Assembly (NCBI GenBank): GCA_946800325.1
Contig: OX326956.1
Coordinates: 47,415,052 to 47,479,051 of the forward strand
Direction: 5' to 3'
DNA: 64,000 nt
Source of the DNA: Luzula sylvatica
Taxonomy: Eukaryota > Streptophyta > Magnoliopsida > Poales > Juncaceae
Part shown: piece by piece, positions 33,991 to 45,460 of the stretch
How positions within the stretch are numbered: the first letter of the stretch is position 1
Layout: every line of letters starts with the position of its first letter
Position numbers and translations under genes: made by a program
Notes under the pieces: generated by a model
The model's database searches: none
What the model saw: only the letters and a program-made list of their open reading frames with translations
What the model was told of the DNA's origin: nothing

Positions 33991-34929
33991 TTTAGAGTCT
34001 ATAATAATTTATAGTTTTTTATTCAACATTTTCTTTAATTACATTATTCAGGTTTCATCAATATAATTTGTCCACGGTTTATGATTCAAAAATATACCTT
34101 TTATCAAGGTTCTTCATAATTAATCAATTTGGATTTAGGTTTTAAATTCAGCAAGAATGCAATGTATATATATATTATTTTTTTAAGATTTAGAGTTTTA
34201 AGATTTAGAATAGGTTCAAAATGGACGGTAACAAATTCATTATCTCCTAAAAAAAAGATTCATTTACACGTGAGACAATAAAATAGAATCTATGGCACCA
34301 CCTAGCATTCCAATTGTCAATACTAATGTTAATTTTATTGAATATATGAATAATGATATATCTACGTTTAGCTACACGTAAAAAAGAATTTGAGACATTA
34401 TGACGATAAATGATACAGAATAAATTCTCTGACCAGTCGTGTCGTTGTTATATTAAGAGTAAAATCTCTGATTTTGTGAAAATTCCTATGTTAGTCTGAG
34501 AAAATTAAGTGTTCGAGTGCCCAATTTCATATTTTGTTTGTTATAGAATATTTGAAATGACTAAATTGAACTGCTGTCAAGTTAAAGATCTTAATTTAAA
34601 ATTGGTGTACTGTTATAGAATATTTGAAATGACTAAATTGAAATGACATATTTTGTTTGTTACAGAATGTTTGTTATAGAATTTTGTTTTATTGGTGTAC
34701 TGTTTTATGAATCAATAGCCAAATATTTTAAATTAAATCAATCAATTTAAAATTGAACTGCTGTCAAGTTATAGATCTTAATTTTATCATTCAATCAGAT
34801 AGATATTTGAAATGACTAAATTCTAAATCATGAACACTTTTGGTGTTGAATTCATTCAAATCAAACAATCCCTGCTTAAGATACATAATAATCGACAATT
34901 ATTTTTGTTTCTTTGTTTTTTTTTCATGT
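33991..34929. repeat. Gene-free stretch with scrambled local repeats
   Basis: ATATTTGAAATGACTAAATT occurs near 34546, 34619 and 34803, GAACTGCTGTCAAGTT near 34569 and 34755, and ATTGGTGTACTGTT near 34601 and 34691, in changed order. No gene was seen. Confidence 0.55.
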
Positions 34930-35078
34930 TATAATTAAAAAAAAACGAGTAAATAGAGAAGCTTCGGTGATCCTCTCCGTCCATTAGTGTCAATGAGACT
35001 CGAACTCACAATTTTTCAGAAACATGTGGTTTCTTGTGTCTCACACCCAATTGCTGAACCACAAGTCCATTGACGATT
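34930..35078 (-). mobile_element. tRNA-derived SINE, family 1
   Basis: On the minus strand, GTTCAGCAATTGGGTGTGAG (A-box region), then GTGAGTTCGAGTCTCATTGAC (B box) and AATGGACGGAGAGGATC, with a terminal T-rich/A-rich run. Confidence 0.6.
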
Positions 35079-36000
35079 TAAAAACGATTCTTTTCTCTCA
35101 AGATTTTTGCTATATTGACTTCATACATATATATCATGTATGTCACTAGAAAATCAGTTCATCAAAAATAAAATCTACCACCAATCTTTAGGTTAGGTAC
35201 TCCCTTTTCAAATATCAAACCTATCTTTTCCAAATCGACCTTATCTTGGGCCGAAATGAAAATTGATATGACATTATAGTTTATCTATTAGTTCCTTAAA
35301 AACACACTAGATTAATCTATTAAACAAAATCACATATAATCTTTTTTATCAAGCTTTATATCAATTAGAGACTAACGTGTAAAGTAAAGATTCTTCATGT
35401 TTAGTGGGAATTTATTGATACATAAAATAATGGGAAAATATGAAGAATTCACGAAGTGTGCTAATTTTAGTGGAGTGTGTGTGTGTGTTCATATATATTA
35501 ACTAACATGAGTAGTTATGTATATTCATTATAAATTTGTTCCACGACTTTTGATTACGTAACATGACTTTAAAACCTTAAAATTAGCATATTGATTTATG
35601 ATTTGATAATTAAATAAGATATAAAATTATAAATTAAAATGTTAATTTTTAAGATGTTAAATCATAATCATGTCATCAAGTCTAGTAAGAAAGAATTTAT
35701 GCTATGTACGTTTATAGACAAATAGAAGCATTTGTTTCATAGACCAAGTCCACAAAAAAATATCATAATACACAACTTGGGAAGTAATTTACAAAACTAG
35801 CATAACAGGAATCTCAAACTCCGCTTTATGCTAATTATGTTAATTAGTTTTTAAGTTATATATTTCGATATTTTTTCGTTTACTTGTCTACCAGAACAAA
35901 TGGTTCAGATTAATAATCCTAGAAAACTTGAATGTTTGCATACAAGTCCTTCACATTTATGTAAATGTTGCATGTGAAAATTCATTTCTTCTCAACAGGA
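35079..36000. other. Gene-free AT-rich stretch
   Basis: No gene, RNA or clear element was recognised. Confidence 0.35.
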
Positions 36001-36400
36001 GAAATTCTTTTGAATCGACGGGTACGTAAAAAAAAGTCAATTAAATAACGACGCAATAATTTTGTTGTAGCGCACAATAGAGAAAATCACATCTAAAACA
36101 TAATATTACAATAGGGGCGTTTTAGCGTTGCTATGCCGCGCAATATCATCAATAACATGTAAATCGTACTTTAAACACTGAAATATGGTGTCAAAGGAAA
36201 AATAAAAATGATGATTCATCAAAACATTTTGCAATATCTTTTTTCTTTAAAAGATTCTAATTTGTATGATTAGTTTATCCCAAATTACGAAAGAACAAAT
36301 TCCTTTTCCTTATAAAAACTTGCAAATTAGCCATCCAAACTTTGTAGCAAATGTGCGTGTGAATATTGATTGATTTTCTTTTAACCATCAGTCAATATGC
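36001..36400. repeat. Segmental duplication, copy 1
   Basis: Words ATTAAATAACGACGCAAT, TTTTGCAATATCTTTTTTCT, AAAGATTNTAATTTGTATGA, TTAGTTTATCCCAAATTA and AACTTTGTAGCAAATGTGC occur in the same order at 38930-39250, with scattered changes and small indels. Confidence 0.75.
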
Positions 36401-37824
36401 TAAACATTTAAGACTTCATATGTAATATTAGTAAACTCGCAGGGTTGAAAATGAAAATTTGCTATGACTTATGAGATGTGACATTTTAGGAGAGATGTCT
36501 CTAAGATATTCCAAATACATAGTATGATTTGTTTGTATTAAAATTATGAAAGAATAAGTTTATGTTTCTCCACTTCACAAAATTGAAATGGCAAAATTTC
36601 ACATCACTAACTAATAATTGATTTTTTTCGCACATGTTCTTTCAATTAATCAAAGAACAAGTTCTTATTTTTCCAGACAAAACAAAAATGAAAAAAGTCG
36701 ACACAACTACTAAGTACTAATAGTTTGGGCAAGACAGCATATCTTTAGTCTTTAGCTTCATGATTTCGTGCTGAAGAAAAAAACCTCATTATTGCATATT
36801 TGATTCTATGGTTTTTATGGGATAGTTTTTCCTTTTAAGAAGATAAAGCCCACATTTCATGAGCAAAAAATATGAGAAAAATCCTACGGTTATTTCATTA
36901 GAAAAAATAAATGACATAAAAGCCCATATTTTAGAAGTTTTGCAGTCACCTACGTTTTCAAAGGAAATTTTAAGGAGAAGTCCCGGTTTAGGGATTTTTT
37001 TTAGCTTCATTTGTAAGAATAGCTATGAATTTGAATTTTTTTAAATCTAACATTTTTGTCAAGAAGACTGACGAAAGAGAAATTGTCTTTCGCCGGAAAG
37101 GCTGACAAAAGATCTCAAACAAGGTGAATGATTATAAATCCTAGATTTGTCCTCTTTCGCCAGAAGTTAGGCGAGAATGGTTATGCATGCTTCTGACCTT
37201 CTTTAGAAAGAGGATGTATTTACATCAGGTTTGTTGTTCTTCTTCTTCTTATGTTTTTATTTTTATTTTTATTGTTCTTCTCCAATCCGAGATTGAGAAA
37301 ATAGATTTTTCTTGCCGTGCGAGTTTAGACCTTGACCTTGGTATATTCTCCGTAGAAATGAATCGTGATTTCAATGAACTTATGCTAAATTTGTTCTTTA
37401 AGTAATTTTAAGACTAATTTATAATATTTGTTTTTTCTTCATTACACATAACAATCCTTATCTATGAAAATATTGCCCATAATTGGATATTTGGAATCAG
37501 TAGAGTTAAACTCAAAGATCTTAGTGGTGTACAATGAAAACTCAAAGACATGCATATTAGTAAGGGCTTTTGTGGAATTTTTATGGAAGAAATTTGTACG
37601 TGTCAATGACATAAAAAAAAGACATATTAGTGTTCAGTTGTTTTGTTGATGTAATTTTTGATGTCTCTGTTGTAGATGTGATGGGATTTTTGACATGATG
37701 AAATTTAGGTGTATTTTGATTTTTCTATTTAGTTTATCTTGTTAAATTTCCGACATGATTTAATAAATTTATGAAATGTGAAAGATTTATCGCACTCGAA
37801 CCTAACAAATATATATATATATAT
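36401..37824. other. Gene-free stretch
   Basis: AT-rich. Several short open frames (for example 36859-37044 and 37187-37405, plus strand) show no recognisable family. No splice-consistent gene could be built. Confidence 0.35.
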
Positions 37825-37997
37825 GAGGGAGGCTAACCTACTTAATTAAGTATTTAAGATTTGATACTTACTATTTTTTAACCATTGAATTTGCATTGAG
37901 ATTTATGTATTTAATGATCTGCACAAAATTTCATTATCATCATGAAAAAACACAAATCTAAATACAAATTTAATGGTTAAAAAGCATTAAGTACCAA

Positions 37998-38001
<4 letters not shown>
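37825..38001. mobile_element. Relative of the 7719-7949 MITE, right end lost
   Basis: The left end GAGGGAGGCTAACCTACTTA, then ATTAAGTATTTAAGATTTGA and TTTTTTAACCATTGAATTTG, match the 7719 element's ends and interior. The right end is cut by the (TA)n tract. Confidence 0.65.

Positions 38002-38089
<88 letters not shown>
38002..38089. repeat. (TA)n microsatellite of about 44 units
   Basis: An uninterrupted TA run, directly abutting the truncated MITE. Confidence 0.95.
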
Positions 38090-38091
<2 letters not shown>

Positions 38092-38454
38092 CTCTTTACG
38101 GAACCTAACAAACTTATATATGTGAAAGATTTTCCGACATCAGAAGACGGGTGGAACCGACGATATTTTTCTCCGTACGGAACCGAGAATGAGAATTTCG
38201 ACGAGATAGAGTGGAGAAGGGGACTACAGGAAAGAGAATTGGCGAGATAGAGGCGAGAAGTGGACTACAAGGCAGAGAATCGACGAGATAAAGGGGAGAT
38301 GGGGTTACTCGAGAGAGAGAGAGAGTTAAGATGTATTTATGAATTTACCATTTTACCCCTAATAAGATATATTTATGAATTTTATATGCCACGTGGCGTA
38401 TTTGATACGTATCCGAGCCGTTAAAATAATTTGTAAGGTTTGGATTACGATACG

Positions 38455-38830
38455 TTCAAATTCGGTTTAATTGGTTCTTTTTTGGTTTCATCTGTTTGGT
38501 TCGGTTGAAAAAATAATATTGTTCGGTTTTTTCGTTTTGGTTCGATTTTAGTATTTTCAAAACTGGTTAAACCGAACCAACTGAATAAATTGAATAACAT
38601 TCTAATTTTTCATTTTCTTTTTATACATTAATATTAAAATATTATAAATTTAATATATTAATCTTATAAAATAATATAGTTAAATTTATTTAAATTGTTT
38701 GATAAATAAAATATGAATTTTATTAATAATCTATTTTATTTTAGCATTTCGATTCAACCGAACAAATCGAATAAAAGTTCGATTTACTCGATTCGATTTT
38801 TACTTGATTCAAAATTTAATTCAGTTTTGT
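38455..38830. repeat. GGTTCGGTT/AACCGAACC-rich element
   Basis: TTCGGTTTAATTGG, GTTTGGTTCGGTTG and TTTGGTTCG at the left, and GGTTAAACCGAACCAA and TCAACCGAACAAATCG further right, resemble common plant non-autonomous elements. The limits are approximate. Confidence 0.45.
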
Positions 38831-38929
38831 TCATTATAAATTTACAATCGGGCAAGATGAAAATCGGAATTATTTCATTTGTGAATAATATGAGCCATGT
38901 GAAAATTGATTTCTTGTCAACGTGAGTAA

Positions 38930-39250
38930 CTCTTTTGAATTGAAAGGTATGTACATAAACAGACAATTAAATAACGACGCAATGACCATTACTTCACTAC
39001 TTAAAACATTGAAATAAACTAATAAATCCGCCGGGATCAAACGGAAAAATAATAATGATGATTCACCAAAACTTTTTGCAATATCTTTTTTCTTTAAAAG
39101 ATTATAATTTGTATGATTAGTTTATCCCAAATTATGAAAAAAACAAATTAATTTTCCTAATAAAAACATGCAAATTATCCATCCGAACTTTGTAGCAAAT
39201 GTGCAAGTGAATATTGATCGATTTTCTTTAAGAATAAGTTCATTGTGCGA
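38930..39250. repeat. Segmental duplication, copy 2
   Basis: A direct-orientation, diverged copy of 36001-36400, about 2.9 kb away. Confidence 0.75.
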
Positions 39251-39295
39251 AACGTTTAGCACTAATTCTTATATAATATTTGTAAACTTACAAAA

Positions 39296-39740
39296 GTATT
39301 ATGAGGATATAGATACGGATGCAATTCGACTCGGATACACCACGTGACATATATATAACTACTTTAATATTATTTTTTATCGGATACAATTAGGATACTT
39401 CAAGATACGACAGAATACGACTGGTGATACTTTAAGATTACGGCTGGGATACTCTATTTAATATACTTCAATCTATTATATAATTTGGCCTATAATAATT
39501 TTTAAAAAAATTATAATATAAATTTATGATATCTTTATGATACTTATATTTTTTGATCGATTTTATTTATGGTCATGATATTTAATTTAAAAATATTATT
39601 AATTTAATATTTTTTTATATAATATAAATATATTAAAATAATTATTATATATCCGTATCCGCAACCGAGATACTTTTGGAAATTGTCGTATCGCCGTATC
39701 CGTGTCGTATCAGATACGATACCCATATCCGCATCTTTAC
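39296..39740. mobile_element. GATAC-rich MITE, copy 3
   Basis: It shares GATACACCACGTGACAT, GGCTGGGATACTCTATTTA and CGTATCGCCGTATCCGTGTC with copies 1 and 2. It is more diverged, and the ends and target duplication are not clear. Confidence 0.6.
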
Positions 39741-39903
39741 AAACATATCATTTTAGCAATAGATGTCTTTAAGATGGCGCGAACTAAGCCTCTACTATAT
39801 TTTACATATTTCAACAAGCATATATTAACATCAACTACAACATTCAAAAAGGCCTACACTTTCTTAAAAGTTAGATGCCAAGAAATAACGCACCGGCCAT
39901 AAG

Positions 39904-39994
39904 TTAGCTCGAGGGAATATCGTCTTGAACTGAAAATTTTAAAAATAATAAAAAGAAAAATTAGACACTAGCATGAAGTAAACAAACAAAAAAG

Positions 39995-40041
<47 letters not shown>

Positions 40042-41671
40042 CTGCTGAGAATGAATCCTTGAAGAAGGCTTTGAGCTTTATCGGCTTGTTCTGGGCTTCC
40101 TGATATTCTAACGGCTCTCTCACTCGCATCACTCGTTTCTTCAACAAGCGTCACAGTCGCTCCGGACATCTGTTTACCATCATTCACATAACCACTTAAC
40201 GCAACCCAATCATTTAATAACTCACTCGAACATTTAATATTTAATACCTCACTGATCTGAGCAAGTTTGTTTCGGGATCTCATTGCAAGGATTTCAACTG
40301 CACATTTCGGAATCACCACTTCCAAAATGCTTCTAGTTACAACCGGTACGCCGAATCTGAAAAATATATAAATTATTAATAATTAATAAACTTATAAAAC
40401 TATATAATTATTTTTACCTCTTGAGATTATTTTGTCTCCCTTCTTCACTAACATTGCTCATTTCTTGGTCGAATGAGCCACTTGCACTCGTTCCCACATC
40501 CTAACAAAATAAATGTTACGAATATTTAAAAAGATTTAAAAATATTTTGATTTTTATATAAATATTTATTACCTTGGGATTCCATGGGCCTTGAGTAATT
40601 GGTTTTCGGGAATAATACAACTCAATTGGTGGAGAATTATCATTATTATTCGGTAAATAAAATTCACCGTATGTAAAACTCCTTAATCTTTCTGTAATTT
40701 GCATTAATGCATTCCTTGCAGCTCTTATCTCCCCCACTATCTGCAAAAAATAGTAATACAAAAGATAAGGGCATTTCTGAAAAGACAATTTTTTGTAAAA
40801 TTATCTTATACCTGGATTAGTTCGTCTGAATCGGAAGCACAAATGGGGAGCTCCTCTTTGGGCAAGATTTGCACATTTGCAAAACAGGACCTTTTAATTT
40901 CGGTAAATAAATCTTCAGGTCCATTATTGAAACACGATATTTCTTTAGAAGGTACTAGAAGCCTCGTGTTTATCACATTGTCCTTGTCAGGTCCCAAGTC
41001 AACTATTTGACTCTGAATGTGAAGTAACGCCTCTTGTGCTGGAAATAATTCGTCCTCTGGTCCCTAAAAAAATAATTTTGGAAAATCTCAATTTCCCCCC
41101 TGTATTTTCTGAATATTTAGAAGAAACCCTTGTCTAATAAATTGAAAAGTACCTCTTTGGAGGAAATAACAATAATGGTCTCGTCAGAGCCATTAACGGG
41201 TTCGCAAACCCTAATTTCGACTCCAACTTCGATTGTGAGCATATCGAAAACCCCATTCGAGATGATGAATTCAACTTTGTTATTAGGACAAAGGATTCGA
41301 AACACAATTTCTTCGTTGATGCTCAAATCCCCAAAACGCCCTCTGTTGGGATCCGGGCCATCGAAAAATCTGTCGTCGCCAGCTGGCAGATTGGGAGAGT
41401 TCGTGAAATCTTCCTCCATAGGGAAATGACGATCTCTTTCTTTAAATGAGCCTCGATCTCGATGCAAACTCTCTTTTAACCGCTCTGAGATTATTGCAAT
41501 TGCTCTTTTCACTGAATTTGAATCTCCATTCACCTTAGAAAAAAAATTAAATAGCCCTAATTATGCCCAATTAGTGATAGTTTAAGCCCAATTGGTGACA
41601 AATTAACCGCAAAATGTGTAATCAAGCCACAATTTATCACAATTTACCTCAATTAAGCAAATAAAAACGAA

Positions 41672-41710
<39 letters not shown>

Positions 41711-42453
41711 TGAAGAACCTCATCTGATAATGCAACACATCTTGGGGTGTTCTGATCTCTAGGCAAAATTCGAATATGAGTTTTCGTCTCGTTCCTCATT
41801 TGCTCAATAATTTTCCCACCTTTTCCTAATAAACACCCTACGTGCAGCTTAGGAATGACCATCCTGCTCGTGACTTTGCCTCTGCTTTCTCTCTCCTCAT
41901 CGAGATCTGGCATGTCGACCATTGCACGGTGCACCATTTTCAAGGCATCCTGTGCTGCCGAGAACAGTGGGGGGCGCCCGTCAGGCTCTCTGAGGATATC
42001 GTCAGAAGTTTCTATCACTCGCACTGAATCGCCTGGAAATGGACGCTGCACTGAGATCCATGCTCGTGTTTGTGCCTGGATATCTGCTATCGCATCTCCA
42101 AAAATCTGTATGGTTCAATTTTAGAACAGTTAGATGAAGCTCCTGTTTGGAGTTCAGTTATTATGAAAGTGTGGGTTATAGAATGTGCGGATTTAGACCT
42201 CGTCAAACTTGGATTCGGGGCAGAGAATGCGGTAAAAAGTGGTCACTTGAACACCGGGAGGCGGGCCTCCATCGATTCCGATCACAGGCGGAAGAAACGG
42301 TGGAGGCGGAGCTGGTTGAAGGCGACGATCGCCGGAGACGCTCCGTCGGTGGTGGTTATCAATGCGTCGGCGGTTATCATTGTACCGAGGTCTGGAGCGA
42401 GGGGGTGGCGAGTCTAGCTCGTAGTAGCCTCGCTTGGAACGTGATCGATCCAT
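39904..42453 (-). CDS. Multi-KH RNA-binding protein (HEN4/RCF3-like), 624 aa
   Basis: Eight exons were placed with GT-AG borders and consistent phase: 42199-42453, 41710-42105, 41153-41533, 40812-41063, 40573-40740, 40418-40500, 40043-40356 and 39904-39929. The N-terminus is Arg/Pro-rich (MDRSRSKRGYY, PPPPFLPP). Five KH-type units follow: FYRILCPESKFDE/IFGDAI (about 75-110); MVIPKLHVGCLLGKGGKII (166-205, the only canonical GKGG loop, at about 179-182); FRILCPNNKVEFIISNG; TRLLVPSKEISCFNNG; and LEVVIPKCAVEILAMRS near the C-terminus. Plant relatives such as HEN4 and RCF3 act in nuclear pre-mRNA processing. The gene is head to head with the DTW-domain gene. Low-complexity repeats sit at two splice donors (intron 2 and the last intron). 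Confidence 0.9.
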
Positions 42454-42788
42454 TTTTTACTTGTTAATTTTCAAATTATGGAGAAATTACAGGGAATTTT
42501 TTACCACTTAATTGAGTTTACAGTTTACTAGGGTTTCGCCATTGCTGTGAGCTTGTTAGAGAAGGCATTGATGGTCTGCAAGCATGAATTTGGAAGATCA
42601 CAAGGTCATTTGTGAATATTTACTAACTGTTAAAAACAATCCGGAAATTCAATCCCGGTTCTCATTGTAAAAACTCCAGTTCTAGATTTCAATTTCTGGA
42701 TTATTTGAAGTCCGAGACTTCAAAGACTGGATTTGAACTTCCGACATTGCTTGGTCTCGCTGACTTTCATCCAGTCGGCTCTAACAAA
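42454..42788. promoter_or_regulatory. Shared bidirectional promoter region (KH / DTW genes)
   Basis: The two genes diverge from this interval of about 335-450 bp. A telo-box (TAGGGTTT, 42529-42536) lies 76 bp upstream of the KH start. GGATTTGAA/TTCCGG-type words also occur here and around 44530-45240. Confidence 0.5.
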
Positions 42789-44440
42789 ATGCTCTCCAGT
42801 CCAGCCCGAGTAGTCGTCCCTCTAATCCGCCCCTTTGCCCCGTTAAACCCCGCCAAAACCCTCGAATCGTTACACTCCGACTCTCAAGCTCGAGATTCGG
42901 CCATGGCGGCCGAGGAACAGCAAGGAATAGGAGAAACAATGCAAGAGGTGACGGTTAGCTTGCTAGAATGGCAAGGCTGGGGCACTGAATCACCCTTGCC
43001 AGCCAACGTGCTTGAGGTGGTTAAAGGGCTGAATGATTCGGGGAGAGAGCATGGTTCGAAGATGAAATTTGGTGGTCTTGGAGCCAAGCTAAAGGTTTGT
43101 ACTGATTCTACCATTTGATTTAGCTTTTTTTTGTTTTAATCCTTCATTTTTGCAATTAGGGTCATTTGAGGAATATAGAGGACAAGAAGAAAAGGACTAT
43201 TTTCAATGCGCTACCTGATCCTGAAGAGAAACTAGAGTATTTCACCGCAAATCAAGTGGCTTGTCGGTTAATTGGAAGCAAGGGATACCTCTGCCAGAAG
43301 GTAATTTTAAAATTCAAACTAAATTCAGTTAGTTTTTTCTATAATTTGATTAATTGATTGTAGTGTTGGCTTCCAAATGAAGATTGTATGTGCTCGAGAA
43401 TCGTCCCATGTTCATTGTGGTCTGGAATTAGATTCTGGCTTTACATGCACCCTAAGGCATTTATTTAATCAGTTAAATTATGTATCCGTAATATTTTCTC
43501 TTAACTTTTGAATGTATATATTCATATAGGGTTTTGAATATTGTAGGATTTTCTGCGACAAAATAACACAGGAAAAATACTCTGGCAATTATTCGGCATC
43601 AAATCCGCAACTATGTGTGTTTTCGGTATTCAAGAACAAGAAGATATAATGTGGGAAACTTTTGCAAATTCAGGTTTTCGAATCTTTCTCGCCATGCTAG
43701 TGATTTACAATTCAAGTTTTATAATGGTAATTGAAATTTAACAATGATTTTTCAAGGCAAAGATTCAGTATGGTTTCTCTATCCAAACGTGAATTCATCT
43801 CCCAAATCGGTACACGATATAAAATTCCACGGTCCCGTTACAAAGGTAATTAAATTTCTCTATTTTTTTACTGATATTCTCAAACCAAATATCATTGTTT
43901 TAAATTGATTTAACAAATAAAGGATATAACCGAAAAGACTCTGAACTTCGTCTTACTCGATGGCACTTGGAGTAATTCTGCTGCAATGTATAGAAGATTA
44001 AAGGTATAAATACATATAAAAAAACTATATTAAATTCATATTAATAATGAAACATAATATTATAGAAAAGATGGATTAGTATATGGGGTAAAGACGAGGA
44101 ATTGCCGTGTATTTCTCTGTCCACTTTGGGCACCTCTGTTATGCATAAACTAAGGTTTGAAATAAAATTACTTGTTACACATTTTGATTCCTTTTTTTGT
44201 CTTATCTGATTTTGGGTATATAGGCCTCAACCTGCGTGGGACAGGACGTGTACTGCGGCTGCAGCAGCAGGGGTATTATCGGAATTACACACGAGAAATG
44301 GATTTGGCGAGTTGGGATTGGATAAACAGGCTGAGGCTGTTGAGAGCTCGTTGGATATTTTGCTTGGTGCGCTTACGAATAGACGGCTTCGAATGGGTCG
44401 ATCTGTGAGTAGAAGAGAGAGGCATCATAATTGCATATAG
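42789..44440 (+). CDS. DTW-domain tRNA-uridine aminocarboxypropyltransferase
   Basis: Eight exons: 42789 (or 42903)-43094, 43160-43300, 43364-43456, 43547-43673, 43757-43845, 43923-44003, 44066-44154 and 44224-44440. From 42903 the protein is 342 aa. From the upstream in-frame Met at 42789 it is 380 aa, and the extra 38 residues look like an organelle-targeting peptide. The start cannot be decided from sequence. The family (TapT/DTWD) makes acp3U in tRNA from S-adenosylmethionine. Seen here: LCQKCWLPNEDCMC (Cys cluster), FWLYMHPKDFLRQNNTGKILW, and LLDGTWSNSAAMYRR, the DTW-type motif at about residues 227-230. Intron 3 has a GC donor (AAG|GCATTT at 43457). Every other intron is GT-AG. Confidence 0.9.
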
Positions 44441-45460
44441 GAAAATGAAAAAGATTTAAGTTTGGTTTTTAGTGATATTTTCGAGGATTTTTTTTGGGAA
44501 TGAGATTGTTGAGTTTAGTTCGTACGAAGGATTTGATTTGGTAAACCTGACATTGGTTTCTAGGTAACTTGGGATTTGAGTTGCAGGATACTTGAAAGTT
44601 TGAGATTTGATAATCTGGAATGAGGTATTTGAATTTCTTGATTGTTTAGTAATCCAGCTTTAGTTTCTAGGTGAGTTGAGATTTGATATCTTAAGAGTTC
44701 TGGATTTGAATTGTCGGATTCTTTGAACGTTAGAGATTTGAGGTCCCGGAGTAAAATATCTGAAATTCCTCGTAACTCTGACATCGTTTGGTGTCGTCAA
44801 AAAAAGAAAAATGGAAGTGGGTAAATTAGCGTCATTTTCATTTTTTTTTTTGGTTCCAAATAACAAATAAATAAAGAACCCAAGAAATAGGCATCTCATT
44901 TTGTTTTCATTTTTGAAAAACAAATTGACACATTGAAAATACACTAGTACCAAAATTATTAATGATTATAACATGAAATAGACTCAATTTCAAAAAATGA
45001 AACAATCGCTAAAAAAAAATGCAAAAAAAAGTTTTGGTGTTCAAAAAATAAATACCCAAAATTACACCCAGGATATTTTTATTTCCTGGGTTGAGAGATT
45101 TGGTTGAGTATCCAGGAAATTTGTGTTTCCTGAGTATCCAGAATCAGATTAACCGAGATTTGAAATCCAGAATTCCGGATTTAAATTGCCGGATTATCAT
45201 CAAAACCGAGAACTGAAATATTTATGAACTTGATAAATCCGGGAAAGAAAGCTCAAATCCCAATAAACACCCGGAAAACAATTCCGTAATTTCAAAGAAC
45301 CGAGCTTGAGTTCTCGAATTTTCCCTCTTCCCTTCCTCTCGAGTCTCGACGTCCCGACACGGACCATCCCAATTCTCTCTCCATCACCCCCCCTTCAACA
45401 AACCCTAAATCTCAGAAAAAGAAAAAACCCTAATCTCAGTACAAACACTAATCCTCAACA
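44441..45460. other. Intergenic region between DTW and PRP22 genes
   Basis: Two diverged units of about 115 bp (TTTCTAGGTRASTTGRGATTTG ... GAGATTTG ... TTTGAATTTC or similar) lie at about 44545-44640 and 44660-44780. Near 45060-45240 related words (GAAATCCAGAATTCCGG) recur. Telo-box words AAACCCTAA at about 45400 and 45425 lie in the PRP22 5' UTR or promoter. Confidence 0.5.
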
